Shown: positions 8,074-17,296 of the stretch, in pieces
Position numbering within the stretch: the first letter of the stretch is position 1
Layout of the letters: each line of letters opens with the position of its first letter
Assembly: GCF_002902985.1 (NCBI RefSeq)
Contig: NZ_CP026167.1
Location: forward strand, 1,922,001 to 1,986,000
Direction: 5' to 3'
Length of the DNA stretch: 64,000 bases
Source: Leclercia sp. LSNIH1
GTDB taxonomy: Bacteria > Pseudomonadota > Gammaproteobacteria > Enterobacterales > Enterobacteriaceae
The notes under the pieces: model-generated
What the model was told of the DNA's origin: nothing
The model's database searches: none
The model's input: the letters and a program-made list of their open reading frames with translations, nothing else
Position numbers and translations under genes: made by a program

Positions 8074-8115
8074 CACGCTCCCCCTCACCCCAGCCCTCTC
8101 CCACAGGAAGAGGGA
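8074..8115. repeat. Dispersed CTCACCCCAGCCCTCTCCC-type repeat
   Basis: This contains CCCCCTCACCCCAGCCCTCT followed by the partly palindromic CCCACAGGAAGAGGG. It is the well-known enterobacterial intergenic palindrome that translates as PLPVGEGWGEGER in one frame. It is the inverted, better-preserved relative of the copy at 6035-6075 and lies just after the afuC stop. Confidence 0.65.
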
Positions 8116-8130
8116 ACAAAACGGTGCCGT

Positions 8131-9177
8131 TTACGCCGCATCTGCCAGCACAAACATCCCATACGGATGGATCTCCAGGAAATACGCTTCCCCCACGTCC
8201 GGCTGCAGCCTTGTCGCGTTCACCTGCAACAAAATCTCCTGGCCGTGCCACTCCACAATCACCTCATACTGCGGCCCCATATAGGCGACGTGGCGGATCA
8301 CGCAGCGCTGACTCGTCTCGCCGTGCTGGCTCAGGGTGATCGCCTCCGGGCGTACCCCAACGGTGCCAGCCCCCTGGGCGGCAAAGTGGAGCGGGCGCGG
8401 CAGGCGATAGCCGTGGATCGCCACGTAATCCTGGGTGAAGGTGGCCGGGAACAGGTTGGCATCGCCCATAAAGCTCGCCATAAAGCGCGACGCGGGCTGG
8501 CGATAGAGATCCTGCGGGGAGCCAATCTGCATGATGTTGCCCTTGTTCATCACCAGCACGGTGTCCGAGACCGCAAAGGCCTCGCTCTGGTCGTGGGTCA
8601 CATACAGCGAGGTGATGTTGAACTGCTTTTGCAGCTCGCGGATCTTATCCCGCATGCTGCGCCGCAGGTTGGCGTCGAGGTTACTCAGCGGCTCATCAAA
8701 CAGCAGCACTTTCGGTTTGAGGATCAGGGCGCGGGCGAGCGCCACGCGCTGCTGCTGGCCGCCGGAGATCTGATCCACATAGCGGTCTTCGAAGCCCTCC
8801 AGATCCACCATCGCCAGCGCCTCTTTGACGCGGGATTTGATCTCCGCGCGCGACACGCCGAGCATCTTCAGGCCGTAGCCGACGTTCTCCCCCAGCGACA
8901 TGTGCGGGAAGAGGGCGTAAGACTGGAATACCATGCAGATATCACGCTGCTGAATGGAGCGGTGGGTCACGTCTTCGCCGTCGATGAGGATCTGCCCGTC
9001 GGTGGGTTTTTCCAGCCCCGCCACCAGACGCAGCACCGTGGTTTTGCCGCAGCCGGAGGGGCCGAGCAGGGTCACCATCTGCCCCTGGGGGATCGCCAAG
9101 TTGATGTTTTCAATCACCGTGTTGGCGCCAAAGCGCTTGGTCACGTTACGCAGTTCAACGAAATGTTTCTGAGTCAT
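8131..9177 (-). CDS. afuC: Sugar-phosphate ABC transporter ATPase
   Basis: A 348-residue ABC ATPase, close to remembered E. coli AfuC along its length. The Walker A motif GPSGCGKTT is at about residues 39-47. The signature [15 protein letters not shown], the Walker B VLLFDEP and the switch THD follow. A C-terminal TOBE-like regulatory region (GVRPEAI) is present. It energises AfuB. The family was first called ferric-uptake, but AfuABC of Actinobacillus and Citrobacter rodentium imports hexose and heptose phosphates. The frame is open upstream of the start; the ATG at 9177 matches the homologue and lies 4 bases after afuB, in the same operon. Confidence 0.93.
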   Translation of the reverse strand: MTQKHFVELRNVTKRFGANTVIENINLAIPQGQMVTLLGPSGCGKTTVLRLVAGLEKPTDGQILIDGEDVTHRSIQQRDICMVFQSYALFPHMSLGENVGYGLKMLGVSRAEIKSRVKEALAMVDLEGFEDRYVDQISGGQQQRVALARALILKPKVLLFDEPLSNLDANLRRSMRDKIRELQKQFNITSLYVTHDQSEAFAVSDTVLVMNKGNIMQIGSPQDLYRQPASRFMASFMGDANLFPATFTQDYVAIHGYRLPRPLHFAAQGAGTVGVRPEAITLSQHGETSQRCVIRHVAYMGPQYEVIVEWHGQEILLQVNATRLQPDVGEAYFLEIHPYGMFVLADAA

Positions 9178-9181
9178 AGTG

Positions 9182-11260
9182 TTACGCCTGGTTTTTGGCT
9201 TTTGAACGGGAGATACGCGCCTCACCGATGAGCCAGTCAAAGAGGAAAATGATCGCCAGCATGACCACAATCAGGATCGAGCCGTAGGCAATCGCCACGC
9301 CGTATTCACCGTCTTCCACGCGGTTCAGAATGTAGGCCGTTGCCACCCGGGTATCCGGCGTGACGAGGAACACAATGGCGCTGACGGTGGTAATGGCGCG
9401 CACAAAGCTGTAGATCAGCGCCGACAGAATGGCCGGGCGCAGCAGCGGCAGCAGAATATGCGTAATGGTGCGCAGGCTCCCGGCGCGCAGGCTCAGCGAG
9501 GCTTCGTCCAGCGATTTATCGATCTGGCCCAAACCCGCGATCCCGGCGCGAATGCCCACCGGCACGTTACGCATCACCATGGAGATAATGACGATGGCGG
9601 CGGTGCCGGTCAGGTAGACCGGGGCGCTGTTAAAGGCGAGGATGTATGACACCCCCGCCACGGTACCCGGTACCGCAAAGCAGAGCATGGTAGTGAACTC
9701 GATGGTCTTTTTACCCCTGAACTGCTGGCGCACCACCACCCAGGCGATCAGCAGACCGAAGGCGGCGGTGATCGGTGCCGCAATCCCGGCGTAGAGCAGG
9801 GTATCGAGCAGTGAAGGCCATGCCCCGTCGCTCATCCCCTGGCCGAAGAGCTTGATAAAGTTATCCAGCGTCAGGGTGTAATCCACCCCCCAGTTGACGG
9901 TAAAGCTGCCGTAGAAAATGCTGCCGTAAAGCAGGGCGTTAAAGGCGATCCACACCGCCAGCAGGGCAACCACGCTCCACACCAGGGTGACCGGCAGGGG
10001 CTGGACGTCGCCGCGGTAGGACTTGCCGGAGACGGTGACGTAGGAGCGCTTGCCGATCCACATATACTGAATGCAGAACACCAGCAGGGAGAAGAGCAGC
10101 AGAAAGGCGCCGAGGGTGCTGGCGGCCTGATAGTCGAGCTGAGAGCCGGTGATGTAGAAGTAGATCTGCGTCGCCAGCACGTCGAAGTTACCCCCCAGCA
10201 CCAGCGGGTTACTGAAGTCGGCCAGCGACTGGACGATGACAATCAAAAAGGCGTTGGCCAGCGCGGGCTTGAGCAGCGGGACAAAGACGCCGTTAAAGGT
10301 CTGCCAGCGGCTGGCGCGCAGGGTGTACGACGCCTCCTCCAGCGACGGATGAATGGTCTTGATCGCCCCGTCGAGGATCATAAAGGCCATCGGCGTAAAG
10401 GCCAGCACTTGCGCCAGCCAGATACCGGTGAAGCCATACAGCCAGTTGGTATTGGTCAGCCCAAACCAGTCCACCATCAGCTCCGTAATATAGCCGGAGC
10501 GACCCATCATCAGCGTCACGCCGAGACCTACCACGAACGGCGGGGTAACAATCGGCAGAATGGAGAAAATACGGCCAATAATGGCGCTGCGTCTGGCGAT
10601 GCGGGTGGTGTAGATCGCCAGCACCAGGCCGAAGAAGGTGCAGCCGATGCCGACGGCGATCGAGAGCAGGATCGAGTTGATGATCACCTGGATGATATGC
10701 GCCTGGGAGAGCACATTCATAAACGCCAGCGGCGCGAACTCCCCGGCGTCGTTGGTGAACATCGGAATAAAGATGGCGATGCTCGGCCAGACGATAAAGA
10801 TGCCGATCAGGGCGACAATGGTAATCAGCGAGCCGATGACAAAGCGGTCGCCGCCCAGCCACTCGAGGCGGGTGAGGGCCAGGGTCATGATCGCCCCCAG
10901 CGCTACAAACAGCACGATGGTGGCGTAGCCCAGGCCGCGTCCTTCGAGGGTGGCGCTGATGACCACAAAGGCCATGCACAGCAGTGCCCAGCCGGCGTCC
11001 AGGTAGTGACGGCTACGCTGCTCGCGCTTCGCCTCGGTGAACGGGCGCACCAGCAGCAGGGTGGGGAGCAGATACCACAGCCAGCTGATGTTGAAGTGAG
11101 ACCAACTGTAGGCGTCGAGGATCTCGTCGCCGGTGGACTCCAGCAGGCCGTAATCCAGGCTCCAGCTCGGCAGAAGGGCAAACGCCAGCCAGCTAACAAA
11201 AACCCAAAGGAAGACCGCATCCCGTTTTTTTACGGGATGGAGAGCGAGTGTCTGTGACAT
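9182..11260 (-). CDS. afuB: Sugar-phosphate ABC transporter fused permease
   Basis: A 692-residue inner-membrane permease made of two fused binding-protein-dependent transport domains with about 12 or more helices. Two EAA-type coupling motifs are visible: [21 protein letters not shown] in the first half and [21 protein letters not shown] in the second. These contact the AfuC ATPase, so one polypeptide supplies both halves of the channel. It follows afuA after a 63-base gap containing a REP unit and precedes afuC by 4 bases. E. coli K-12 retains only remnants of afuB; here it looks intact. Confidence 0.93.
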   Translation of the reverse strand: MSQTLALHPVKKRDAVFLWVFVSWLAFALLPSWSLDYGLLESTGDEILDAYSWSHFNISWLWYLLPTLLLVRPFTEAKREQRSRHYLDAGWALLCMAFVVISATLEGRGLGYATIVLFVALGAIMTLALTRLEWLGGDRFVIGSLITIVALIGIFIVWPSIAIFIPMFTNDAGEFAPLAFMNVLSQAHIIQVIINSILLSIAVGIGCTFFGLVLAIYTTRIARRSAIIGRIFSILPIVTPPFVVGLGVTLMMGRSGYITELMVDWFGLTNTNWLYGFTGIWLAQVLAFTPMAFMILDGAIKTIHPSLEEASYTLRASRWQTFNGVFVPLLKPALANAFLIVIVQSLADFSNPLVLGGNFDVLATQIYFYITGSQLDYQAASTLGAFLLLFSLLVFCIQYMWIGKRSYVTVSGKSYRGDVQPLPVTLVWSVVALLAVWIAFNALLYGSIFYGSFTVNWGVDYTLTLDNFIKLFGQGMSDGAWPSLLDTLLYAGIAAPITAAFGLLIAWVVVRQQFRGKKTIEFTTMLCFAVPGTVAGVSYILAFNSAPVYLTGTAAIVIISMVMRNVPVGIRAGIAGLGQIDKSLDEASLSLRAGSLRTITHILLPLLRPAILSALIYSFVRAITTVSAIVFLVTPDTRVATAYILNRVEDGEYGVAIAYGSILIVVMLAIIFLFDWLIGEARISRSKAKNQA

Positions 11261-11274
11261 AGGTATTCCGGTGT

Positions 11275-11308
11275 TGTAGGCCGGGTAAGCGTAGCGCCAC
11301 CCGGCAAA
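11275..11308. repeat. REP palindrome inside the afu operon
   Basis: A unit with the arms GTAGGCCGGGTAAGC and GCGCCACCCGGC lies in the gap between afuA and afuB. REP hairpins between genes often stabilise the upstream message, which would favour high levels of the binding protein AfuA over the permease. That consequence is inference. Confidence 0.75.
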
Positions 11309-11323
11309 GGAGCAATAGCGGGC

Positions 11324-12355
11324 TTATTTACCCATCTTCACGTCGCTGACCCACTTGTTGATCAACGCTTTACGCACGTCCGTCGATCCGTACTTATCCA
11401 TGTCGTAGCTGATGAGCTTCAGGTCATCGAGCTTCAGCGAGTTCGGCGAGGTCTCTGCGGTGGTGTTGGTCAGGATCTGATAGGACTTGCCCTGCTTCCA
11501 CGCCAGCTCCTGGGCCTCTTTCGACAGCACCCAATCCACGAAGAGCTTCGCGTTCTCTTCGTTGCGCGCCCCCTTCAGGATGCTGACGCCGCCAATCTCA
11601 TACCCGGTGCCTTCGCACGGGGAGATCAGCTCCAGCGGTGCGCCCTGCTCTTTTTCCAGCGAGTAGTCGTGCAGGAAGCCGATGCCGATGGCCGTTTCAC
11701 CGCGGGCGGCGTTACGCGCCGGGGCGATGCCCGATTTGGTGTACTGGGAGACGTTGCCGTTCAGCTGTTTGAGGTAGTCGAAAGCCTGGTCTTCCCCCCA
11801 CAGCTGGACGAAGGTCGCCAGCGCGGTATAGGCGGTGCCGGAGCTTTGCGGATCGGCAATCTGGATCTCGCCCTTGTACTCCGGTTTGGTCAGATCTTTC
11901 CAGCACTGCGGTACCGGCAGGTTTTTCTCTTTCAGGCGCTGGGTGTTGACGCCAAAGCCCAGAATGCCCACGTACACCGCAGAGGAGAGGTTGCCTTTCA
12001 CCTTGGCCGGATCGCGGAATTTCTCCATGATCTGCTCCAGGTTTTTCGATTTGTACGGCTGCAGCAGCCCCATCTCACCGGCCTGAGACTGCGGGTCCAG
12101 GGTGCCGCCGTACCAGACGTCAGCCTGCGGGTTTTTCTTCTCGGCATCCACTTTCGCCAGCGTACTGCCGGAGCCGTTGCGGATAAACGAGGTTTTGACG
12201 TCGTACTTGTCGCCAAACGCTTTGGTTTCGGCCTCGCACATTTCGTTGGTGGCGCTGCAGTAGACCACCAGGCGGCCTTTGGCCTGTGCGGCACCGGTTA
12301 AGGTTGCCAGCGCGATCCCGGAAGCAATGAGGGTAGAGAGAAGCGTTGTTTTCAT
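11324..12355 (-). CDS. afuA: Periplasmic sugar-phosphate-binding protein
   Basis: A 343-residue protein with a Sec signal peptide (cleavage after AQA, about residue 25). The mature part is a solute-binding protein of the ferric-type cluster (LVVYCSATNEMCEA; ADVWYGGTLDPQSQAG). It delivers substrate to AfuBC. In characterised AfuA proteins the pocket binds glucose-6-phosphate and related sugar phosphates rather than iron. The adjacent UhpC-like, UhpB-like and UhpA-like genes fit that substrate. It starts 13 bases after the UhpC-like gene on the same strand. Confidence 0.9.
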   Translation of the reverse strand: MKTTLLSTLIASGIALATLTGAAQAKGRLVVYCSATNEMCEAETKAFGDKYDVKTSFIRNGSGSTLAKVDAEKKNPQADVWYGGTLDPQSQAGEMGLLQPYKSKNLEQIMEKFRDPAKVKGNLSSAVYVGILGFGVNTQRLKEKNLPVPQCWKDLTKPEYKGEIQIADPQSSGTAYTALATFVQLWGEDQAFDYLKQLNGNVSQYTKSGIAPARNAARGETAIGIGFLHDYSLEKEQGAPLELISPCEGTGYEIGGVSILKGARNEENAKLFVDWVLSKEAQELAWKQGKSYQILTNTTAETSPNSLKLDDLKLISYDMDKYGSTDVRKALINKWVSDVKMGK

Positions 12356-12368
12356 TATTCAGCCCTTT

Positions 12369-13670
12369 TTATGACGTTATGTGACTGCGAGAAGCGGTGA
12401 TGCCCGCCATCAGCAGCGGCATCAGGAGTAAACCCATCAGTACGGCGGCGATGGAGAGCAAACTGAACATTCCCGACCAGCCGTAGCGTTCGATAACCTG
12501 CGACAGCGGCCACCCGGCCAGCGCCGCCCCCAGATAGGCAAACACGCCAAGAAAACCGGTAATCGAGCCTGCTGCTTGCTTGTGCCCGCACTCCACGGCG
12601 GCAAGGCCGATGAGCATCTGCGGACCAAAGACAAAAAATCCCACCGTAAAAAAGCACATCGCCAGCAGGGCGTAGTGGTGAACCGGGGCCAGCCACAGGG
12701 CGGCGACCGACACCATCAGCCCCAGCGTGAACAGCAAAATCATCGGCGCCCGCTGGCCGCTGAACAGCAGATCCGACCCCCATCCGGCGAAGAGTGCCCC
12801 CAGCAGGCCGCTCACCTCGAACAGCATCACCGTGGCGTTGGCGCTCAGCAGGTTTACCCCGTGGCTCTCCGCCAGCCAGATGTTGCCCCAGTCGTTGAGG
12901 GCGATGCGGATCAGATAGACCAGCACATAGGAGGCCCCGAGCAGCCAGATCATCGGGTTTTGCAGCATGGTGGTGCGTAACATCTGCCACAGCCCCATCG
13001 GCGGGCTCTGCTGCTCCTGGCGCAACTCCAGCGGATCGTTGCGCCACTCCCCGACCGTCGGCAGACCCTCTTCCTGCGGTGTGCCCCGCAGTTGTGTGGT
13101 CAGCCACAGGCCGAGCACGATACTGATGATCCCCGGTGTCAGCATCGCCGCCTGCCAGCCCCAGCGATGGGCGGCGAAGGCGCAGATCAGCGGAATAATC
13201 GCCCCGCCGATGTTGATGGAGGTGTTCCAGCACCCCCACCAGAAGCCGCGCTCGTTGCGCGAATACCAGTGGGTGAGCAACCTGGCGCAGGGCGGCCATC
13301 CCCATCCCTGAAAGAAGCCGTTCAGCGTCCAGATAAACAGCAGCAGGGGCAGGGAGTCGCCGAAGGCGAACAGCACGTTCAGCACGCCGGTCGCCATCAG
13401 GCCGATGCCCATAAACGCCCGCTGGCCCTTGCTGTCGTGCCACAGTCCGGCGGCAAATTTCGACAGGCCGTAGCTGAGGTAGAACAGCGATCCGATCAGG
13501 CCGATATCGCTCTTGCTTAACCCCAGATCCAACTGCAATGCGGGCAGCACGTAGTTGAGGCTTTTACGCGTCAGGTAAAACGCGGCGTAGCCAGTGACCA
13601 TGCAGAGCAGCAGTCGCGGGCGCAGCCGGCGGTAGCGTTGTGTAACCTGTTCAGCTGACAGTGCGGGCAT
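12369..13670 (-). CDS. UhpC-like sugar-phosphate sensor/transporter (MFS)
   Basis: A 433-residue member of the organophosphate:phosphate antiporter family with 12 predicted helices. N-terminal motifs match UhpC/UhpT/GlpT (GYAAFYLTRKSLNYVLPAL; GFFQGWGWPPCARLLTHWYS). In E. coli UhpC is a membrane receptor for external glucose-6-phosphate that activates the kinase UhpB. The adjacent UhpB-like and UhpA-like genes suggest the same role here. Two in-frame ATGs occur close together; the one at 13670 has GGAG 6 bases before it and is chosen, and the frame upstream lacks a ribosome site. It may also transport. afuA follows after 13 bases. Confidence 0.87.
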   Translation of the reverse strand: MPALSAEQVTQRYRRLRPRLLLCMVTGYAAFYLTRKSLNYVLPALQLDLGLSKSDIGLIGSLFYLSYGLSKFAAGLWHDSKGQRAFMGIGLMATGVLNVLFAFGDSLPLLLFIWTLNGFFQGWGWPPCARLLTHWYSRNERGFWWGCWNTSINIGGAIIPLICAFAAHRWGWQAAMLTPGIISIVLGLWLTTQLRGTPQEEGLPTVGEWRNDPLELRQEQQSPPMGLWQMLRTTMLQNPMIWLLGASYVLVYLIRIALNDWGNIWLAESHGVNLLSANATVMLFEVSGLLGALFAGWGSDLLFSGQRAPMILLFTLGLMVSVAALWLAPVHHYALLAMCFFTVGFFVFGPQMLIGLAAVECGHKQAAGSITGFLGVFAYLGAALAGWPLSQVIERYGWSGMFSLLSIAAVLMGLLLMPLLMAGITASRSHITS

Positions 13671-13755
13671 GGCGTTCTCCATTTGCAATGACTGTATGAA
13701 AGCGCGACGAAAAAGGGATGAGAGAAAGTCTGGCGTGACTAAGACTTTTTCCTGG

Positions 13756-15297
13756 TTAGCGGTGTGTTTGTTGCAAAACTGTGGGCAGGTTAACAATTAC
13801 GCGTGTGCCGCCCTGGGACTCCAGGGTGAACTCGCCGCCCAGGGCATGCACCCGCTCGCGCATCCCCTGGATGCCGAAGCCGGGGATCGGCTGCATGCTG
13901 ATACCGTTGCCGTTATCCTTAACCTCCAGCCGCAGCTGGTTATCCTGCTCACAGAGCAGGACGCTGACCTCGCTGGCATCGGCATGTTTGCTGACGTTAT
14001 TCAGCAGCTCCTGGAGTAAGCGATAGAGGGTGAAGACCAGGGTTTCACTCTGCGGCGGAGCGGTGAGCCGGTAGTCAAACTGACACTGAATGCCGCGCTC
14101 GGCAAAGGCGAACTCGTTCACCAGGTGGTGCAGCGCCTCGTTCAGGGAGAGCTCGTCCAGCACCGGGGGGCGAAGCTGGCGCAGCAGCTGGCGGGTGGAG
14201 TGGTGAATGCGGCGGGCCAGCTCGTTGATCTGCCCGGCGGCCTCTAACGCCTGCGGATTATCCCCCGCCCGTTTTACCAGCTGGGACTGGATCTGAATGG
14301 CGGTGATGTTCTGCCCAATCTCGTCGTGCAGCTCCCGGGCCAGGTGCTTGCGGGTATCTTCTTCGGTATGGATCAGCTTTTCGGTCAGCTCGCGTCGGGC
14401 CTGCAATTCTGCCTCCAGCCGACGACGATAGTGATCGAGGTTCATCGCCAGATGTTGCTGGCGGCTGATAGCGATCCCCAGCCCAATCCCCAGCAGCGAC
14501 TGGGTGGCGAGAAAAATTTCCAGCTCCAGCAGATCGCTGAACCCTACGCCGACCTGACGGGCAATGGTGATCATCATGCTGCCCAGCAGCCCGGAGAGCA
14601 CGCCTCCCTGCCAGCCGAACTTCCACGCCATCACCACGTTGGGCAGAAACACCACAATCAGCAGCAGTCGCTCCAGGGAGGGTGAGAGCACCATCTGGGT
14701 GCCGATACCGATGATAAAAAAGAGGCTACACCAGATGATAAGCGAGGTGCGCAGTGGCGGGTTGCTGGTATCGAGCCCCAGCAGATGGTAGCGATGCTGC
14801 TGGCGCAAAAACTCAAACACGAGGTAGACGAACGGCGTCAGCAGCACCCCGCCGGTAAAGGAGGCCAGCACCAGCAGGGTGGCCGGGCTTTCAAGGAATG
14901 GCGCCAGGATCAGGGTCTGGAGCAGGGCATTGAGGGTCACTGCCGCGATCAGCAGCGACAGACGCTGCCAGTAGAGGGGATAGCGGTGCCAGTAGTGCTG
15001 CGCCAGCCACGCACAGACGGTGCCCACCAGCGGCACCACCAGCATCAGGTGATGAGTCAGCAGCTGTTCGCCGTGCAGCCAGAACATCGCCGCCAGCGGA
15101 GGGAGGATCAGCGCCGGCCAGAAGCGGCGCGAAAGCACAATCAGCAGCGCCAGATAGACGCCCTGAGGCAAAAACAGGGCCGCCTGCTGCCCGTTGCGGG
15201 TGAGGTAAAAGCTCAGCGTCCACAGCATCAGCCAGCCGGTGCCCCAGGCCAGCATAATAAACAGCGAGAGGATGATGTGCCGCAGGGCGCGCCGCAT
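13756..15297 (-). CDS. UhpB-like sensor histidine kinase
   Basis: A 513-residue kinase. Residues 1-280 hold about eight membrane segments of the MASE1 type. They are followed by a coiled linker and a HisKA_3 dimerisation domain with the phospho-acceptor His at 324 in RELHDEIGQN. A HATPase domain with VKDNGNGI and GFGIQGMRERV completes it. This is the architecture of UhpB. The start ATG overlaps the stop of the response regulator by 1 base (TAATG). It probably responds to the UhpC-like receptor encoded downstream and phosphorylates D54 of the adjacent regulator. Confidence 0.9.
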   Translation of the reverse strand: MRRALRHIILSLFIMLAWGTGWLMLWTLSFYLTRNGQQAALFLPQGVYLALLIVLSRRFWPALILPPLAAMFWLHGEQLLTHHLMLVVPLVGTVCAWLAQHYWHRYPLYWQRLSLLIAAVTLNALLQTLILAPFLESPATLLVLASFTGGVLLTPFVYLVFEFLRQQHRYHLLGLDTSNPPLRTSLIIWCSLFFIIGIGTQMVLSPSLERLLLIVVFLPNVVMAWKFGWQGGVLSGLLGSMMITIARQVGVGFSDLLELEIFLATQSLLGIGLGIAISRQQHLAMNLDHYRRRLEAELQARRELTEKLIHTEEDTRKHLARELHDEIGQNITAIQIQSQLVKRAGDNPQALEAAGQINELARRIHHSTRQLLRQLRPPVLDELSLNEALHHLVNEFAFAERGIQCQFDYRLTAPPQSETLVFTLYRLLQELLNNVSKHADASEVSVLLCEQDNQLRLEVKDNGNGISMQPIPGFGIQGMRERVHALGGEFTLESQGGTRVIVNLPTVLQQTHR

Positions 15298-15926
15298 TAG
15301 TGGCCCGTCAGCAGCTGGTGATCGAGGGCAAAGTGCACCAGCTCAATGGTGCTGCTGCACTGCAGTTTGCCCAGCACGTTGGCACGATGAACATGGACAG
15401 TTTTGTGGCTGAGCTTAAGCTGGAAGGCAATCTCCTTCACGCTTTTGCCCTGGACCAGCAGCTCGAACACCTCTTTCTCGCGCGGGGTCAGTACCGCCAG
15501 CGCCTGTGATACCGGCTCACCGCCGCGCAGGGCTTTAACCGCATCGGCACACAGATAATGGCCGCCCATGCCGACGGATCGGACCGCCTGGACCAGCTCC
15601 TCCGGGCCGCAGCGCTTGGTGAGATAGCCGCTGGCCCCGGCGTCCAGCGCGCTCTGCACAAAGGCGGGGGTGTCGTAGATGCTGAGGATAATGGCGCGAA
15701 ATCCCGGGCGCTGCTGGCGCAGGCGTTTGAGCAGGCTCAGGCCGTTCTCATCGGGCATGGCGACGTCGAGCACCGCCACATCGATGGCCTCGCGGCTAAG
15801 GGCGGCCCAGGCCTCTGCGGCGCTGCTGTACTGGCCTTCCACCACCAGATCGTCTTCCAGATTTAACAGCTGGGCGAACCCGGAACGCACCACCACATGG
15901 TCGTCCACCAGCACCACTTTGATCAT
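15297..15926 (-). CDS. UhpA-like response regulator (NarL/FixJ family)
   Basis: A 209-residue regulator. The receiver domain has the acidic pair DD (residues 8-9), the phosphorylated Asp54 in VLDVAMPD and a Lys near 104 in YLTKRCGPEEL, which closely resembles UhpA. The C-terminal LuxR-type helix-turn-helix has LTPREKEVFELL and SHKTVHVHRANVLGKL. It is the first gene of a same-strand series: regulator, kinase, UhpC-like receptor, afuA, afuB, afuC. That arrangement implies it activates the cluster. It is not the canonical uhpA, which in E. coli lies beside uhpT; here the controlled transporter is the ABC system. Confidence 0.9.
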   Translation of the reverse strand: MIKVVLVDDHVVVRSGFAQLLNLEDDLVVEGQYSSAAEAWAALSREAIDVAVLDVAMPDENGLSLLKRLRQQRPGFRAIILSIYDTPAFVQSALDAGASGYLTKRCGPEELVQAVRSVGMGGHYLCADAVKALRGGEPVSQALAVLTPREKEVFELLVQGKSVKEIAFQLKLSHKTVHVHRANVLGKLQCSSTIELVHFALDHQLLTGH

Positions 15927-16047
15927 CTCAGATACCTTTACGAAGTCATTCGCCTATGATGCCTGTCAATGGTTGGCTGGCAATTGTGCAGCTGCGGTTA
16001 TGTAACGGATGTAACAAAATTGCAATAAAGGTTTGGGTAGTAAAGTA

Positions 16048-16076
16048 GACCGGGTAAGGCGTAGCCGCCACCCCCC
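16048..16076. repeat. REP palindrome
   Basis: Sequence of the form ACCGGGTAAGGCGTAGCCGCC followed by ACCCCC; a single, slightly degenerate unit. Confidence 0.65.
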
Positions 16077-16082
16077 TGGCAC

Positions 16083-16129
16083 GTTCACCGGTTCTGGTAT
16101 ACCAGAGCAGCACGGACCGTGAAGTGAAC
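16083..16129. promoter_or_regulatory. Nested inverted repeats, candidate operator or structured RNA
   Basis: GTTCAC (16083-16088) and GTGAAC (16124-16129) enclose two further palindromes: the perfect 12-mer CTGGTATACCAG (16094-16105) and CACGGaCCGTG (16111-16121). Three dyads within 47 bp, between a two-component regulator gene and the tau operon, suggest protein-binding sites or RNA structure. No known binding factor is recognised. Confidence 0.4.
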
Positions 16130-16323
16130 GGAACTACCTCTACCGTTACATATTTCTTTGCCCACACGAGTCAAATAGCCCTCACCCCAATCCCTAAAAT
16201 CCAACTATCTATTGCCGCTTTTTTTCTAAAAACGATTCGGCATTAACGATGCTTTTTAATTCCTTTATCAAAATTCTCGCCGCGGAAATACTGCCTCCAT
16301 AACAACAGAGGGGAGCAGACACC

Positions 16324-17286
16324 ATGGCAATTTCATCGCGTATCACCTTACTCGGCGCCCTGGCGCTGTGGGTATTCCAGGCGCAGGCGGTAGATGTCAC
16401 CGTTGCGTATCAAACTTCCGCTGAGCCCGCGAAAGTGGCCCAGGCGGATAAAACCTTTGAGAAAACGAGCGGCGCCAACGTGGACTGGCGTAAGTTCGAC
16501 AGCGGCGCGGCCATCGTGCGGGCGCTGGCTTCCGGCGACGTGCAGATTGGCAATCTCGGCTCCAGCCCGCTGGCGGTGGCCGCCAGTCAGCAGGTGCCGA
16601 TTGAAGTTTTCCTGCTGGCCTCGCAGCTCGGTAATTCCGAAGCGCTGGTGGTGAAGAAAAACATCACGAAGCCAGACGATCTGATCGGCAAACGCATCGC
16701 GGTGCCCTTTATCTCCACCACCCATTACAGCCTGCTCGCCGCCCTGAAACACTGGGGGATCAAACCGGGCCAGGTGGAGATCATCAACCTGCAACCTCCG
16801 GCGATCATCGCCGCCTGGCAGCGTGGCGATATCGACGGGGCTTATGTCTGGTCCCCGGCGGTAAACGAACTGCAAAAGGACGGCAGCGTGCTGACCGACT
16901 CCGCCCAGGTGGGCCAGTGGGGATCGCCAACCCTCGACGTGTGGGTGGTGCGTAAAGACTTTGCCGAGAAACACCCGGAGGTGGTGAAAGCCTTCGCCAG
17001 AAGCGCCATCGACGCTCAGCAGCCCTACATTGCCAACCCGGATGAATGGCTGAAACAGCCCGCCAATATCGAAAAACTGGCCCGCCTGAGCGGGGTGCCG
17101 GAAGCCGACGTGCCGGGTCTGGTGAAAGGCAATACCTACCTGACGCCTGCCCAGCAGTTGCAGCAGCTGTCAGGCCCGGTGAATAAAGCGATTGTTGATA
17201 CCGCAGGCTTCCTGAAAGAGCAGGGCAAAGTGCCCGCGGTGGCGGCGGACTACAGCCAGTACGTCACCGATCGCTTTGTGAAGTAA
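16324..17286 (+). CDS. tauA: Taurine-binding periplasmic protein
   Basis: A 320-residue protein with a signal peptide (about residues 1-22, cleaved after QAQA). The mature part is an SsuA/THI5-like solute-binding domain ([37 protein letters not shown]). It captures taurine for TauBC. GAGGGGAG lies shortly before the ATG. It heads tauABCD; the next gene begins 10 bases after its stop. The operon lets cells use taurine as a sulfur source. Confidence 0.94.
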   Translation: MAISSRITLLGALALWVFQAQAVDVTVAYQTSAEPAKVAQADKTFEKTSGANVDWRKFDSGAAIVRALASGDVQIGNLGSSPLAVAASQQVPIEVFLLASQLGNSEALVVKKNITKPDDLIGKRIAVPFISTTHYSLLAALKHWGIKPGQVEIINLQPPAIIAAWQRGDIDGAYVWSPAVNELQKDGSVLTDSAQVGQWGSPTLDVWVVRKDFAEKHPEVVKAFARSAIDAQQPYIANPDEWLKQPANIEKLARLSGVPEADVPGLVKGNTYLTPAQQLQQLSGPVNKAIVDTAGFLKEQGKVPAVAADYSQYVTDRFVK

Positions 17287-17296
17287 GGGGGGCCGG

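Larger units (their letters stand above)
15927..16323. other. Divergent regulatory region between the UhpA-like gene and tauA
   Basis: A 397-bp gene-free stretch that must carry the leftward promoter of the sugar-phosphate cluster and the rightward promoter of tauABCD. It contains a REP unit, a group of nested palindromes and an AT-rich segment (16200-16290) suited to the tau promoter. In E. coli tau is switched on by Cbl/CysB under sulfate limitation; I could not pick out a Cbl site by eye. Confidence 0.6.

Noticed and set aside
10349..11257. 302-codon rightward frame opposite afuB
   Set aside because: Low-complexity Gly/His/Asp/Gln-rich product typical of an antisense frame in GC-rich DNA; no ribosome site or family.
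12355..13443. 362-codon leftward frame in another phase of the UhpC-like gene
   Set aside because: It overlaps the transporter gene throughout; the product lacks recognisable motifs.
16132..16323. Cbl/CysB binding sites before tauA
   Set aside because: Expected from E. coli, but no sequence could be matched to a site with confidence by eye.
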